A stretch of DNA of 64,000 bases from contig NZ_JACOGF010000003.1 in NCBI RefSeq assembly GCF_014284335.1, positions 372,001 to 436,000 of the forward strand. The letters run 5' to 3'. The position numbers were made by a program, and so were the translations under genes. Under the pieces are notes generated by a model. The model saw nothing but the letters and a program-made list of their open reading frames with translations, made no database searches and had not been told where the DNA came from. Shown here one piece after another: positions 18,526-30,187 of this stretch. The stretch's first letter is position 1. The number at the start of each line of letters is the position of its first letter. Origin of the DNA: Undibacterium hunanense. Its GTDB lineage: Bacteria; Pseudomonadota; Gammaproteobacteria; Burkholderiales; Burkholderiaceae_D.

Positions 18526-18652
18526 CATTTCCGCGCCCCTCTGCTTTCTCAAGCCCACCGCCATCACCTCCCTGCACTTCCACATCCCCACCTCACCACT
18601 ACGCCATTAGAGCACCAACAATCACTTTCTGCAGCACGATCAAGGCGGGCAT

Positions 18653-18684
18653 AAAAAAAACGGAAGACTATGCTTCCGTTTTTG
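18653..18684 (-). terminator. Terminator of the rlmN-to-purA housekeeping series
   Basis: On the minus strand ACGGAAG, a 6-base loop and CTTCCGT are followed by eight T. The + side also has a T-run, so it may work in both directions. It lies just after the phosphoribosyltransferase stop at 18693. Confidence 0.88.
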
Positions 18685-18692
18685 GGACACCC

Positions 18693-19232
18693 TTACTTCG
18701 CGCCTTTTTTCAGCCAGGCATTCAATTGATGCGGCCTGATACTGTCATACTCTTCAAAAGGTTGATGTATCCATGGATTTGTGGCCAGATAATCGAGATA
18801 ATAATCCGGCGCCACGGATGAACATGCCTTGTACCAGATCACGGCTGACTTGACTTCAGTCACTGCCGGGAAATTCTCGCGCAAATGCACCAGTACTTTT
18901 TCCAGCGTCACACCAGAATCAACCAGATCATCCACCACCAGCACGCGGCCTTGCAAGGCACCCTTGGTCATGGAGATGTACTTGCCGATATCCAGCGCAC
19001 CCTGCAAAGTGCCGGACTCTTCACGGTAAGAACTGGTGGACAATATCGCCAGCGGTACATCAAAAATACGCGAGAAGATGTCACCTGGACGCAAACCACC
19101 ACGCGCCAGGCACAATACCTGGTCAAATTTCCAGCCGGTTTCGTGCACTTTCAGTGCCAGCTCTTCAATCGAGCGGTGATAGGCTTCCCAGGAAACCCAT
19201 AAGTCCTTGTCTGTTGATGCGGGCATATTCAT
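18693..19232 (-). CDS. Phosphoribosyltransferase family protein
   Basis: A type I phosphoribosyltransferase of 179 residues. The PRPP loop RVLVVDDLVDSGVTLEKVL lies at about 95-113, with the two acidic residues of the motif, and an LARGGLRPGD segment follows the first strand. It resembles the xanthine/guanine or hypoxanthine PRTase group, but the hood that decides the substrate is not diagnostic by eye, so no symbol is given. It sits 16 bp behind purA, which suggests a purine salvage role and co-transcription with adenylosuccinate synthetase. Confidence 0.85.
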   Translation of the reverse strand: MNMPASTDKDLWVSWEAYHRSIEELALKVHETGWKFDQVLCLARGGLRPGDIFSRIFDVPLAILSTSSYREESGTLQGALDIGKYISMTKGALQGRVLVVDDLVDSGVTLEKVLVHLRENFPAVTEVKSAVIWYKACSSVAPDYYLDYLATNPWIHQPFEEYDSIRPHQLNAWLKKGAK

Positions 19233-19248
19233 ATTCTTATTTTCCTTC

Positions 19249-20565
<1,317 letters not shown>

Positions 20566-21717
20566 TCAACCTACATTTTGAAGAATCCATTTACCACCAT
20601 CGAAAGTGAGTGCGCGATTGCAATCAAATTCGTCTTGTTCACTCTCGTGTCCGGGCATGCTTTGAATCACGATCTCGCCCTCGCTACGCAATTGGGCAAT
20701 TTTCTCGCGCAACAGTTGCTCACTGCCCCAGGGGGCGCGTATCGCGCCTTTTCTCTCTGCTGTGGGCAACAGGCGTGCCAGCTCGCGCAAATCCAGAGAA
20801 AAACCGGTTGCAGGGCGCAGGCGACCAAAAGCCTCGCCCACGTGATCATAACGCCCGCCGCGCGCGACAGCATTCGGCAAACCAGGCACAAATACGTTGA
20901 ACATAACGCCGCTGTGATAGTGGTAGCCACGCAAATCAGCCAGATCAATGGTGACATGGGCACCACCGGTCAGGTTGACCAGATATTCCAACTCATCCAA
21001 AGCAAGGTCAATGCCTTTCATTGCCGGCAAGACAGCACGTGCCCTGGCAATAACAGAAGCGTCGCCATACAGGCCAGGCAAGGCCAGCAAGGCAGCCCTG
21101 ACTTCGGCAGAGAAATTCTGACTCAGTTTATCTATGCTGGGCAGGTCTTTTGCCTCCAGCAGGGCAAACAGGGTATTTTCCTGCGCCTTGGCGAGCGGAT
21201 CTGCTGCCAGCAAGGTGCGCAAGACGCCCACATGACACAAGTCCAGACGCACATCACGGATATTTGCCAGCGCCAGGCAACCCAGTACCAGCTCCTGGAT
21301 TTCGGCATCTGCTTCCAGACCGGCATGACCATAGATCTCGGCACCAATCTGCAAAGGCTCACGCGTGGCATGCAGGCCGGATGGCCTGGTCTGCAATACG
21401 CTGCCGGCGTAGCAAAGACGCGTGACCGAACGGCGGTTCAGCAAATGTGCATCAATACGGGCGACCTGGGTCGTCATATCCGAACGCAGGCCCATGGTAC
21501 GGCCAGACATCTGATCAACCAGCTTGAAAGTACGCAAGTCGGTATCCTGCCCTGCCCCGGTCAGCAAAGATTCTATGTATTCCAGCAGTGGTGGCATCAC
21601 CAGTTCGTAACCGAACAGACGGAAGTGATCCAGCAAGGCACGGCGCAACTCTTCTATCTTGCGTGCTTCAGAGGGCAAGATATCCGCAATATTTTCAGGT
21701 AAAAGCCAATTTGGCAT
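20566..21717 (-). CDS. hisZ: ATP phosphoribosyltransferase regulatory subunit HisZ
   Basis: HisZ is a catalytically dead histidyl-tRNA-synthetase homologue that binds short-form HisG and makes it active and histidine-sensitive. The 383-residue protein shows the class II synthetase fold ([20 protein letters not shown] at the start, then [20 protein letters not shown], and [20 protein letters not shown] near the C-terminus). The anticodon-binding domain is missing, as expected. The true hisS is at 28812, so this is not the synthetase. It abuts purA. Confidence 0.95.
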   Translation of the reverse strand: MPNWLLPENIADILPSEARKIEELRRALLDHFRLFGYELVMPPLLEYIESLLTGAGQDTDLRTFKLVDQMSGRTMGLRSDMTTQVARIDAHLLNRRSVTRLCYAGSVLQTRPSGLHATREPLQIGAEIYGHAGLEADAEIQELVLGCLALANIRDVRLDLCHVGVLRTLLAADPLAKAQENTLFALLEAKDLPSIDKLSQNFSAEVRAALLALPGLYGDASVIARARAVLPAMKGIDLALDELEYLVNLTGGAHVTIDLADLRGYHYHSGVMFNVFVPGLPNAVARGGRYDHVGEAFGRLRPATGFSLDLRELARLLPTAERKGAIRAPWGSEQLLREKIAQLRSEGEIVIQSMPGHESEQDEFDCNRALTFDGGKWILQNVG

Positions 21718-21765
21718 GGGGAATTATGTAAAAAACAAAAAAATTTGGCTAGGCCAATCCGACAA

Positions 21766-21799
21766 ACAGCGATCTGCACCTTAAGGTGCAGATCGCTGT
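21766..21799 (-). terminator. Long hairpin between hflC and hisZ
   Basis: A 15-bp perfect stem (ACAGCGATCTGCACC with GGTGCAGATCGCTGT) closes on TTAA, 16 bp after the hflC stop. On the minus strand it is followed by TTTGTCGG, only a short T-run. It probably ends or attenuates the hflX-hflK-hflC transcript ahead of hisZ-purA. Confidence 0.65.
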
Positions 21800-21815
21800 C
21801 GAGAAAACAAATGAA

Positions 21816-22718
21816 TTACTTGCCTTTTACTGCAGGCGCACTACCGCCAGAAGCACCAGAGCCTTTAAAGTATTTGAAGAAATCAGAATTAGGATCAACC
21901 ACTAACACATCGCTCTTATTCTTGAAGCTGTTGCGATAGGCTTCGAGGCTACGATAAAATTTGTAGAATTCAGGATTTTGCCCGAATGCCTGCGCATAGA
22001 TTTGTGAGGCTTCAGCATCACCGGCGCCGCGCATTTTTTCTGCTTCACGGAAGGCTTCTGCCAGTATCACCGTTCTTTGCTTGTCAGCGTCAGCACGAAT
22101 CTGTTCAGAATCGGCAGCACCGGTAGAACGCAATTCATTGGCAACACGGGCACGTTCTGCCTTCATACGGTCATACACGGAATTATTGATCTGTTCGACA
22201 TAATCAACACGCTTCAAACGCACATCAAGAATTTCCACACCGATCTGCTTTGCTTCTTCTGCGACTTTTTTCTTGATCGCATCCATGACATTGCCACGTT
22301 CGCCAGAAATCACTTCACGTACAGTGCGCTTGGTAATTTCGTCATTCAGGGCAGCCTTGACGATCTGTGACATACGGTCCGTAGCGCGACGCTCTTCACC
22401 GTTAAAGCTGACGTAGTACAGCTTCGGTTCCTTGATACGCCATTTGACGTAGGAATCAACCAGAATATTTTTCTTTTCTGCCGTAATGAAACGATCGGCT
22501 TCCGGAGAATCAATGGTCAGGACACGCTTGTCCAGGAACAATACATTCTGGAACGGTGGCGGCAATTTAAAATGCAGACCAGGTTCGCTGATGACAGAAC
22601 GTACCTCACCCAGGGCAAAAACAATGGCGTGTGAACGCTGGTCAACCACAAATATGGTGGAGTATGCTACCAGTATGGCTGCAAACAAGGCCACAACAAC
22701 TGAAATGAGCTTATTCAT
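21816..22718 (-). CDS. hflC: HflC, subunit of the HflKC membrane complex
   Basis: HflC with HflK forms a membrane cage around FtsH and tunes its proteolysis. The 300-residue protein has an N-terminal membrane anchor (LISVVVALFAAILVAYSTIFV at about 3-23), then the SPFH/band-7 domain (FALGEVRSVISEPGLHFKLP), and a long charged helix with repeated Glu/Arg/Ala. The tail ends PAVKGK. It begins directly after the hflK stop. Confidence 0.96.
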   Translation of the reverse strand: MNKLISVVVALFAAILVAYSTIFVVDQRSHAIVFALGEVRSVISEPGLHFKLPPPFQNVLFLDKRVLTIDSPEADRFITAEKKNILVDSYVKWRIKEPKLYYVSFNGEERRATDRMSQIVKAALNDEITKRTVREVISGERGNVMDAIKKKVAEEAKQIGVEILDVRLKRVDYVEQINNSVYDRMKAERARVANELRSTGAADSEQIRADADKQRTVILAEAFREAEKMRGAGDAEASQIYAQAFGQNPEFYKFYRSLEAYRNSFKNKSDVLVVDPNSDFFKYFKGSGASGGSAPAVKGK

Positions 22719-23966
22719 TTATCGTACCTCCCTTTCACGAGAGTCACGGCTATCTCTTGATCTTCCATCTTTGCTGTAACGCATCTCCACAGTAGGAATC
22801 TGTTCGGCAGACGGTGCCGTTGGCTGCACGGTGGCTGCTGAAGCTGCCTTGCCAGCAGACGAATCAGATGGCGCCATCATTTTGTCTATCGGCAAATACA
22901 GCATGTTATTGCCAGCCTTGGTATCGACCATCACCTTGCTGGTGCTGGCAAAAATCTGCTGCATGGTTTCCAGGTACATACGGTCACGGGTAACGGCCGG
23001 TGCTTTCTGGTATTCCGTCAACACCTGCTTGAAGCGTGAGGCATTACCTTCCGCATTGGCAACAATGCGTGACTGATAGGCTTCTGCATCAAGCAGCAGA
23101 CGGGATGCTTCACCACGTGCCTTTGGAATAACGTCATTGGCATAGGCCTGGCCTTCATTCTTTTGACGTTCCTTGTCCTGCCCTGCCTTGACGGCATCAT
23201 CAAACGCTGTCTGAACCTGTTCTGGCGGCTGCACGCCCTGCATGGTCACATTCGTGATCTGCACACCAGCAGTGTAGATATCCAGAATTTTTTGCATGCT
23301 GGCACTGACATCCAGCGCAACCTTTTCACGGCCTTCATACAAAACGAAATCCATCTTGTTCTTGCCGACGATTTCTCGCACGGCAGTCTCGGCGACCTGA
23401 CGTATCATGTCTTCCTGATCGCGGTTGTTGTACAGCCAGTCTGCGGCATTATTCAATTTATACTGAACTGCGAATTGAATATCAACGATGTTTTCATCAT
23501 CAGTCAGCATCAGGGATTCACGCGCCTGCTTGTTCTTTACATTCGAACGGTAGCCGACTTCAATAGTACGCACCTGAGACACATTGACGATTTCATGGCC
23601 CTGAATAGGGTAAGGCCAGCGCCAGTTGAAACCGGCAGAAGTCTGATGGCTTAATTTGCCAAAGGTCGTGATGACAGCCGTCTGACCTTCCTGCACAATG
23701 AAAAAGCCACTCGCCAGCCAGATAAGGGCAAAAATACCAACAATCAGTGAAGCACCTATTTTGGCACCCGAAGAATCAGGCGAGAAACCGCCATTATCAC
23801 CACCGCCATTGCCTTTTTGGCCCAGCAGGCGACTCAGCTTCTGGCTAAAGTCTTTCCATAGCTGATCGAGATCAGGCGGCCCTTCAGGCGGCTTTTTATT
23901 GTTATTATTATTATTCTGATTATTGTTTTGTGAACCACGTCCCCATTGAGGGTCGTTCAACGACAT
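22719..23966 (-). CDS. hflK: HflK, subunit of the HflKC membrane complex
   Basis: HflK is the partner of HflC in regulating FtsH. The longer frame starts at 24059, but the family start MSLNDPQWGRG fits the ATG at 23966, which also removes the overlap with hflX; that gives 415 residues. Order: a Gly/Asn-rich cytoplasmic leader with an Asn run encoded by AAT/AAC repeats, a membrane segment (LIVGIFALIWLASGFFIVQ) at about 80-98, the SPFH domain, and a helical C-terminus. Confidence 0.93.
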   Translation of the reverse strand: MSLNDPQWGRGSQNNNQNNNNNNKKPPEGPPDLDQLWKDFSQKLSRLLGQKGNGGGDNGGFSPDSSGAKIGASLIVGIFALIWLASGFFIVQEGQTAVITTFGKLSHQTSAGFNWRWPYPIQGHEIVNVSQVRTIEVGYRSNVKNKQARESLMLTDDENIVDIQFAVQYKLNNAADWLYNNRDQEDMIRQVAETAVREIVGKNKMDFVLYEGREKVALDVSASMQKILDIYTAGVQITNVTMQGVQPPEQVQTAFDDAVKAGQDKERQKNEGQAYANDVIPKARGEASRLLLDAEAYQSRIVANAEGNASRFKQVLTEYQKAPAVTRDRMYLETMQQIFASTSKVMVDTKAGNNMLYLPIDKMMAPSDSSAGKAASAATVQPTAPSAEQIPTVEMRYSKDGRSRDSRDSREREVR

Positions 23967-24033
23967 GGTCAAACCAATTCTTTTGAGAAGTGAAACAAGC
24001 ATTCTGTCGCTATCCAATGAATAGTGGGTTGGA

Positions 24034-25161
24034 CTACTGAAGATTAAAGCGTGCGTCATTATCTTGAGGTAATACCGCCTGCCCCGAAGCTGACGCTTTT
24101 TCCAGCGCGAATTGAGCTATCGATTCACGCAACAAACTGATACCTGCCCCAGTACGAGCGCTCAAAAAAACCCGTTGGATTTTATCACACTCATCCAGGT
24201 CAACCGATGGTTCTATACCCGCCAGGTCTATCTTGTTCCAGACCAGCATCTGCGGAATATGGTCGGCACCGATTTCTTTCAATACTTCATTGACTTGCTG
24301 TATCTGGTCGAATCTTACCGGACTACCGGCATCCACGACGTGTAAAAGCAGATCCGCATGAATGGTTTCTTCCAGTGTGGCACGAAACGCGGCAACCAGT
24401 TGATGCGGCAGCTCACGAATAAAGCCTACTGTGTCCGAAATTACCACACTACCGGCCTCTCCCAGATAAAGGCGACGGGATGTTGTGTCCAAAGTCGCGA
24501 ATAACTGGTCGGCTGCATAGGCACCGGCCTTTGTCAGTGTATTAAATAAAGTTGATTTCCCGGCATTGGTATAACCTACCAGGGAAACCGACAAAGTATT
24601 GCTGCGACCTCTTGAACGGCGCTGAGTCTCACGCTGCTTATGCAGCTTTTCCAGCTTCTGCTTCAGCATTTTGACCCGTTCACCTAACAGGCGACGATCT
24701 GTTTCCAGCTGCGTTTCACCCGGACCACGCAGACCGATACCACCTTTTTGACGTTCCAGATGGGTCCAGCCGCGAATCAGGCGCGTTGCCAGATGTTGCA
24801 ACTGAGCCAACTCCACCTGCACCTTACCTTCGTGACTGTGGGCGCGCTGGGCAAAAATATCGAGAATCAGGCTGGTACGGTCTACCACCCTGACTTTCAT
24901 GTGACGTTCAAGATTTCTTTGCTGGGCTGGCGATAATGCGTGATTAAAAATCACAATATCCAGCGTGGCATCAGCGACAGCATGTGCTATCTCATCCGCT
25001 TTGCCGGAACCGACAAAAAACGCCGCATCAGGGCTTGCCCGCTTGCAAGTGATGGTTGTAACCGGCTCCGCCCCCGCTGATTGCGAGAGCAAAGTCAATT
25101 CTTCTAAACTAGCGGCAAAGTCGTCTTTGCCAAAATCCACACCGACTAGAGCGGCGCGCAT
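24034..25161 (-). CDS. hflX: GTPase HflX
   Basis: HflX is a ribosome-splitting GTPase active in heat stress. The 375-residue protein has the glycine-rich HflX N-domain (FNHALSPAQQRNLE, DRTSLILDIFAQRAHS, GGIGLRGPGETQLETDRR), a coiled helix, then the GTPase domain: G1 VGYTNAGKSTLFN, G3 DTVGFIRELPH and G4 NKID. The position between hfq and hflK is classical. Confidence 0.97.
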   Translation of the reverse strand: MRAALVGVDFGKDDFAASLEELTLLSQSAGAEPVTTITCKRASPDAAFFVGSGKADEIAHAVADATLDIVIFNHALSPAQQRNLERHMKVRVVDRTSLILDIFAQRAHSHEGKVQVELAQLQHLATRLIRGWTHLERQKGGIGLRGPGETQLETDRRLLGERVKMLKQKLEKLHKQRETQRRSRGRSNTLSVSLVGYTNAGKSTLFNTLTKAGAYAADQLFATLDTTSRRLYLGEAGSVVISDTVGFIRELPHQLVAAFRATLEETIHADLLLHVVDAGSPVRFDQIQQVNEVLKEIGADHIPQMLVWNKIDLAGIEPSVDLDECDKIQRVFLSARTGAGISLLRESIAQFALEKASASGQAVLPQDNDARFNLQ

Positions 25162-25196
25162 AGACGACTTCTTTCCAATGATTCAGCGCTCAAAAA

Positions 25197-25433
25197 TTAC
25201 TCTGCTTCAGACTCGGTGTTAATGCTGACTGCACGTGCTGGAACAACAGTCGAAATAGCATGTTTGTAGACCATTTGTGTCACTGTATTACGCAGCAAAA
25301 CAACGTACTGGTCAAACGATTCAATATGGCCTTGCAGCTTGATGCCATTCACCAGATAAATTGATACAGGGATATGTTCTTTACGCAAAGCGTTCAGAAA
25401 CGGGTCTTGTAGTAGTTGCCCTTTATTACTCAT
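25197..25433 (-). CDS. hfq: RNA chaperone Hfq
   Basis: Hfq is the hexameric Sm-like chaperone that pairs small RNAs with mRNAs. At 78 residues it is near the short end. It has [20 protein letters not shown] at the start, the Sm1 region [18 protein letters not shown], and the Sm2 signature [10 protein letters not shown]. The C-terminal tail is very short ([13 protein letters not shown]). It lies 35 bp before hflX. Confidence 0.98.
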   Translation of the reverse strand: MSNKGQLLQDPFLNALRKEHIPVSIYLVNGIKLQGHIESFDQYVVLLRNTVTQMVYKHAISTVVPARAVSINTESEAE

Positions 25434-25584
25434 AACAGCTCCATTGTGTTGTTGTGATCAGGAGTTGGGGACTACTTGGCAAAATACAAGTAATCCAAGA
25501 AGTTGATTACAAAGTAATGTAATCTATTTTTATCTTTATTGCATATCCAGCACCGAATTTTTATCGGAACTGGCATTATTTCCA

Positions 25585-26925
25585 TTATTTTGATTTGTCG
25601 AACGGATTCTTGCCCGATCGCATTTCTATTCTTAATGGAGTTCCCGTGAGAGAAAAAGTTTCACGGAAATGTTTTTCAAGATAGCGTTTGTACACGTCAC
25701 CGATCGCTTCCAGCGCATTGCCATGAATGACAATGATAGGCGGATTTTGCCCGCCCTGATGCGCATAGCGCAATTTTGGACGAATCGAGCCCTTGCGCTT
25801 GGGTTGCTGATGCTCTACTGCTTCAATCAGTGCACGGGTGAGTTTTGGTGTCGACAAATTACACATCGCCGCTTCATAGGCAGCATCTATCGATTTCATC
25901 AAAGGACCGATACCTGTCGATTTCAGTGCAGAGATAAAATGGAACTTGGCAAACGTCAGGAAATTCAGCTTGCGCTCAATATCCATCTTGATTTCATCCC
26001 GTCTGTCACTTTGCAGGCCATCCCATTTATTCACACCAACCACCAGGGCACGGCCAGATTCAAGAATGAAGCCGGCGATATGGGCATCCTGTTCCGAGAT
26101 ATCCTGTTGCGCATCAAGCAGCAGCAAGACAACATTGGCTTCAGACACTGATTGCAGGGTTTTCACGACCGAGAATTTTTCTATCGCCTCAAATACCTTG
26201 CCGCGCCGGCGTATGCCAGCGGTATCAATCAGGGAATAATGCTTGCCCTCACGCTCGAACGGGATTTCGATGGAGTCACGGGTGGTACCCGGCATATCAA
26301 AGGCGATCACGCGGTCTTCGCCCAGCAAGGTGTTCACCAGCGTCGATTTACCGACGTTAGGGCGACCTACAATAGCTATACGGATGCCACGTACGTTTGG
26401 TTCCGGCTCTTCCAGTTCTGGTGGACGTTGCGCAAACGCGATGTCCACCATTTCTTCAACCAGATCAGTCACACCGTCACCATGGGCGGCGGAAATGACA
26501 TACGGGTCACCAAGACCCAGCTCGTAAAAGTCGGCAGTCACCGAGGTGTATTTCATACCCTCGGCCTTGTTGACGACCAGCATGACAGAACGGCCAGATT
26601 TCCTCAGAAAATCGGTGATGGTCTTGTCATGCGGTGTCAGGCCCTGACGGCCATCGACAATAAATACAACAACATCAGCCTCAGCCACTGCCTGCTTGGT
26701 CTGTTTGGCCATTTCATGCATGATGCCTTCCTTGGCAACAGGCTCGAAACCGCCCGTATCAATCACCAGGAAAGGACGCTCACCAACACGGCCTTCACCG
26801 TAATGGCGGTCTCTCGTCAAACCTGGCAAGTCTGCTACCAAAGCATCACGAGAACGGGTAAGCCGATTGAACAGCGTGGATTTGCCGACATTAGGTCGGC
26901 CTATAAGTGCGATAACCGGCTTCAT
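25585..26925 (-). CDS. der: Ribosome-assembly GTPase Der (EngA)
   Basis: Der is an essential GTPase for 50S assembly with two tandem GTPase domains. The 446-residue protein has [14 protein letters not shown] near residue 8 and [14 protein letters not shown] near 186, each with its own DTGG/DTAG and NK-D motifs (NKAEG is a variant in domain 1; NKWD is in domain 2). The C-terminal KH-like domain ends GKNPFDKSK. It follows bamB by 8 bp. Confidence 0.97.
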   Translation of the reverse strand: MKPVIALIGRPNVGKSTLFNRLTRSRDALVADLPGLTRDRHYGEGRVGERPFLVIDTGGFEPVAKEGIMHEMAKQTKQAVAEADVVVFIVDGRQGLTPHDKTITDFLRKSGRSVMLVVNKAEGMKYTSVTADFYELGLGDPYVISAAHGDGVTDLVEEMVDIAFAQRPPELEEPEPNVRGIRIAIVGRPNVGKSTLVNTLLGEDRVIAFDMPGTTRDSIEIPFEREGKHYSLIDTAGIRRRGKVFEAIEKFSVVKTLQSVSEANVVLLLLDAQQDISEQDAHIAGFILESGRALVVGVNKWDGLQSDRRDEIKMDIERKLNFLTFAKFHFISALKSTGIGPLMKSIDAAYEAAMCNLSTPKLTRALIEAVEHQQPKRKGSIRPKLRYAHQGGQNPPIIVIHGNALEAIGDVYKRYLEKHFRETFSLTGTPLRIEMRSGKNPFDKSK

Positions 26926-26933
26926 TATTTTTA

Positions 26934-28091
26934 TTACTCGGCTGCAAGTGCAACCAGTGATCCTGATTTTGTTTGGACGATCAGTTTAGCATCCACCACC
27001 AATGGTGCCGCTAAAATCTGACTACCATCGGTAGTTACCCGTCCTATGAACGAACCATCTTCCCTTGAGAGGAAGTGGACATAACCTGCCAAATCACCCA
27101 CCGCTACTGCGCGATCGAATGAAATGGGGGCAGATAAACGACGGTTACTCAATTTATCATTACGCCACGCACTGGCACCGCCAGTACGGGCATAGGCATT
27201 TACTGCACCATTGACATCAGCCGCGAAGACGAAACGTTCGTCAACACTGACACCGACCTCGCTGGACAAGTTCTTATTCCAGCGCAAAGCACCGGTACCT
27301 ACGTCAAAACAGGCTACACGACCCTGAAAGGAACTGGCGCATACATCACGACCCAGAATCACAGGAATGCCGGACACGTCCGCCACACGCTCCAGTTCGG
27401 TCGCGCCTTTCGGCTCACCGACTACCGCTTCCCAGCGCAGACCACCGTTATTCAGCGCCAGAGAAGACATGCGGCCACCTGGCAAAGCCACCAGCACCTG
27501 TTGTTCTGTGATCACGATGCCTGGCGCCAGACGCAAGGTCAAAGGTGGCAAAGGTCGCTCAACGGACCATTTGCGTTCGCCAGTATTGACGTCATACGCA
27601 GATATCTTGTTATCAATGCTGCGCACCACGACCAGGCCCTGGCCGACTGCAGGTGCAGACAGGATTTCATTCGTGCCTGGCGTCTTCCAGCGCAGCTTGC
27701 CATCCAGATCAAATGCCAGCAACTGACCTTTTTCACCCACTACGGCAATCGTGCCAGCATCAACACCGACACCGGCAGTCAGACGCATGCCTGCATTGAT
27801 TTTCCAGACAGTACGACCGCTTGCAACTTCAACCCGTATCAGCGTGCCATCAGCCGCAGCGGCATACACGTTCTGCGCCAGTGAAGCTGGTGTAAACAGG
27901 TAATTTCCGGCAGCACCAACTGGCACAGTCCAGCTAGCCTTGATGGACATCGTGGTTTTAATGTCGGTCAGAACAGCAGGTGTGTTTTTTTCTGACTTGG
28001 AAGAAAAAGGATTCAGGGATGACAGTGTAGAACAGCCACTCAAGGCAAAAAGTGCAGACGCCGTAACCAGCAGCTTGGCAGAAAATTGCAT
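26934..28091 (-). CDS. bamB: Outer-membrane assembly lipoprotein BamB
   Basis: BamB is the beta-propeller lipoprotein of the BAM complex that inserts outer-membrane proteins. The 385-residue protein has a lipoprotein signal (LFALSGC, lipidated Cys at about 20), then PQQ-like propeller repeats, for example [20 protein letters not shown] and [17 protein letters not shown]. Context yfgM-bamB-der is conserved. It starts 12 bp after the upstream TPR gene. Confidence 0.96.
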   Translation of the reverse strand: MQFSAKLLVTASALFALSGCSTLSSLNPFSSKSEKNTPAVLTDIKTTMSIKASWTVPVGAAGNYLFTPASLAQNVYAAAADGTLIRVEVASGRTVWKINAGMRLTAGVGVDAGTIAVVGEKGQLLAFDLDGKLRWKTPGTNEILSAPAVGQGLVVVRSIDNKISAYDVNTGERKWSVERPLPPLTLRLAPGIVITEQQVLVALPGGRMSSLALNNGGLRWEAVVGEPKGATELERVADVSGIPVILGRDVCASSFQGRVACFDVGTGALRWNKNLSSEVGVSVDERFVFAADVNGAVNAYARTGGASAWRNDKLSNRRLSAPISFDRAVAVGDLAGYVHFLSREDGSFIGRVTTDGSQILAAPLVVDAKLIVQTKSGSLVALAAE

Positions 28092-28103
28092 GTATGGCTC
28101 CTG

Positions 28104-28760
28104 TTATTTACTAACAACTTTTGTTTCAGCTGCACCGCCAACGGCATCCAGCTTGGTTTGCAAAGACTGACGTCCCGGATTTTTTTCCGACATCTTGTCC
28201 AGTGCAGCTTTATAGGCAGTACGTGCTTCTGCGATATTGTTCTGAGCAACATAAATATCACCCTTGGCATCCAGCACATCCGCTTCCAGTTCTGCCGGGA
28301 AGCTGCCAGATAATTGCTTCAGTCCTTCGTCGTAAGCTTTTTCATCGAGTGCAATACCGGCCAGGCGAATTTTGGCAATGGCCTTGTATTCATCCACCTT
28401 TGCTGTATCAGCCACCCATTGCAACTGGGTTTTAGCTACTTTCAGGTCACCTGCATCAAATGCGCTCTTTGCGGCAACCAGTGCAGCCATGGGCGCATAG
28501 GCTGCACGTGGAAATTTCTCTTTCAAGTCTTCAGCAGCACGTTGCACTTTGGCATTGTCCTTGGACGTCACTGATTTTTGCATTTCTTCATATAACTGTG
28601 AAGCTTGCAAGGACTGATTGCCCTGATAGGTGTTCCAGTAAGTCCAGGCTGCATAGCCGCCCAGGCAAACAATCACCAGCCATGTCACCAGATTGCCGTA
28701 TTTTTTCCAGGTATCTTTCAGGCTGTCTATCTGCTCTTGTTCTTCTAAATCGTATGCCAT
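28104..28760 (-). CDS. YfgM-family tetratricopeptide membrane protein
   Basis: A 218-residue, single-pass inner-membrane protein with a periplasmic TPR domain, matching the YfgM family (a PpiD partner near the Sec translocon in E. coli). The cytoplasmic start MAYDLEEQEQIDSLKDTWKK is typical. The membrane segment lies at about 24-45 (VTWLVIVCLGGYAAWTYW). Helical repeats follow (AMAALVAAKSAFDAGDLKV-like). It lies between hisS and bamB, as in other proteobacteria. Confidence 0.9.
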   Translation of the reverse strand: MAYDLEEQEQIDSLKDTWKKYGNLVTWLVIVCLGGYAAWTYWNTYQGNQSLQASQLYEEMQKSVTSKDNAKVQRAAEDLKEKFPRAAYAPMAALVAAKSAFDAGDLKVAKTQLQWVADTAKVDEYKAIAKIRLAGIALDEKAYDEGLKQLSGSFPAELEADVLDAKGDIYVAQNNIAEARTAYKAALDKMSEKNPGRQSLQTKLDAVGGAAETKVVSK

Positions 28761-28811
28761 AGTGTCTATTGTTATCTATATTATTAACGTTAATAATCGT
28801 ACTAATGCGTA

Positions 28812-30173
28812 TTAATGATGAATATGGATGTGAGTCGGGTCGTCGCAGCAATGATCAGCATCTTCCACACCGGCAATCTGGTCGACCAGATAATCCACCG
28901 CTGTATCGAATGGCACGTTGACCTGGTTGTTTTCAACATCATCGGCACGCATGGCCTTGATGCTGACGGTATTATTACTGGCCTCATCCTCACCAATAAT
29001 AACGGCATAGGCTGCGCCGCTGCCATCTGCCTTCTTCATTTGCGACTTGAAACTGCCTGCACCCGCCGCCGTTGCGCAATGTAACACAACATCCAGCCCG
29101 GCATCACGCAATCGTTCGCCAAGTACCATGGATTGAACCTGTCCGGCATCCCCCTGGTGTACCAGGTACACATCGCACAAAGCCGGCTTATGCAGATCAC
29201 CGTTGATCTTCATCAATTCCAGCAAGCGCTCTATTCCCATTGCAAATCCGCAAGATGGCGTAGGCTTGCCGCCAAAAATACCGAACAGAGAATCATAACG
29301 ACCACCGGCACAGACTGTACCCTGGGCACCCAGCTCATCCGTCACCCATTCAAACACGGTACGGTTGTAGTAATCCAGGCCACGTACCAGGCGGGTATTG
29401 ATGGTAAAGGGAATACTGTTATGGCGCAGGATTTTCTGCACGCCTTCAAAATGGGCGAGCGATTCTTCACCCAGATAATCCAGCAACTTGGGCGCGCCAT
29501 TGACCATTTCCTGCATCGCCGGATTTTTGGTATCCAGTATGCGCAAAGGATTAGTATGCAGACGACGTTGTGCTTCTGCATCCAGAATATCCAGATGTTG
29601 CTCAAAATAGGTAACCAGTGCTGCACGGTGCTGCGCTCTTTCGGCGGCATCGCCAATCGAGTTCAGTTCCAGTCGCACATTCTGCAAGCCCAGGTCATCC
29701 CACAAACGCTGGCACATCATGATCAGTTCGGCATCAATATCCGGACCGCTGAAACCCAGAGCTTCGGCACCCACTTGATGGAACTGGCGATAACGCCCGC
29801 GTTGCGGCCTCTCATGGCGGAACATAGGGCCTGTGTACCACAAACGCCTTGGACCGTCATACACCAGATTATGTTCGATAGCTGCCCTGACCACACCGGC
29901 TGTGCCCTCGGGGCGCAAGGTCAGCTTGTCACCGTTCATGGAATCTTCGAAAGAATACATTTCTTTTTCGACGACATCCGTTACCGCACCCAAGCCACGC
30001 GCAAACAGCGGGGTCGATTCGACGATAGGGGTACGAATTTGCTGAAAGCCGTAGCTCTTCAACACCGATTGCACGGTATTTTCAAACAACTCCCACAAGG
30101 GGGCGTCATCCGGCAACAGGTCATTCATACCCTTAATGCCTGCAATTTTTTCTGCTTTTTTATTTTCCGACAT
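28812..30173 (-). CDS. hisS: Histidyl-tRNA synthetase
   Basis: HisRS charges tRNA-His. The ATG at 30173 ([21 protein letters not shown]) is preferred over the TTG at 30191; this gives 453 residues. The class II core is present: motif 2 region [19 protein letters not shown], the histidine-binding [14 protein letters not shown], and motif 3 [13 protein letters not shown]. The C-terminal anticodon domain follows. An unusual His-rich tail ends DPTHIHIHH. It starts 14 bp after ispG. Confidence 0.96.
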   Translation of the reverse strand: MSENKKAEKIAGIKGMNDLLPDDAPLWELFENTVQSVLKSYGFQQIRTPIVESTPLFARGLGAVTDVVEKEMYSFEDSMNGDKLTLRPEGTAGVVRAAIEHNLVYDGPRRLWYTGPMFRHERPQRGRYRQFHQVGAEALGFSGPDIDAELIMMCQRLWDDLGLQNVRLELNSIGDAAERAQHRAALVTYFEQHLDILDAEAQRRLHTNPLRILDTKNPAMQEMVNGAPKLLDYLGEESLAHFEGVQKILRHNSIPFTINTRLVRGLDYYNRTVFEWVTDELGAQGTVCAGGRYDSLFGIFGGKPTPSCGFAMGIERLLELMKINGDLHKPALCDVYLVHQGDAGQVQSMVLGERLRDAGLDVVLHCATAAGAGSFKSQMKKADGSGAAYAVIIGEDEASNNTVSIKAMRADDVENNQVNVPFDTAVDYLVDQIAGVEDADHCCDDPTHIHIHH

Positions 30174-30187
30174 GCTTGCTACCTGAT

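Larger units (their letters stand above)
18047..18571 (+). repeat. Tandem duplication carrying tRNA-Leu(CAG) and its terminator
   Basis: The tRNA, the following ACCAAATTG, the UUCG terminator and a further run (CTGCTTTCTCAAGCCCA, then CACCTCC) occur twice with a 354-357-bp offset: about 18047-18214 and 18401-18571. The tRNAs are identical; the flanks have diverged slightly (GGAAGCCCGC against GATGGCCCGC). The spacer between the copies (about 18215-18400) holds no gene. Confidence 0.8.

Noticed and set aside
23967..24059. Longer hflK start
   Set aside because: The extra 31 residues are unlike HflK, overlap hflX, and the family start MSLNDPQWG begins at 23966.
25505..25524. GATTAC/GTAATC dyad between der and hfq
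   Set aside because: 6-bp arms in AT-rich DNA are expected by chance; no T-run follows.
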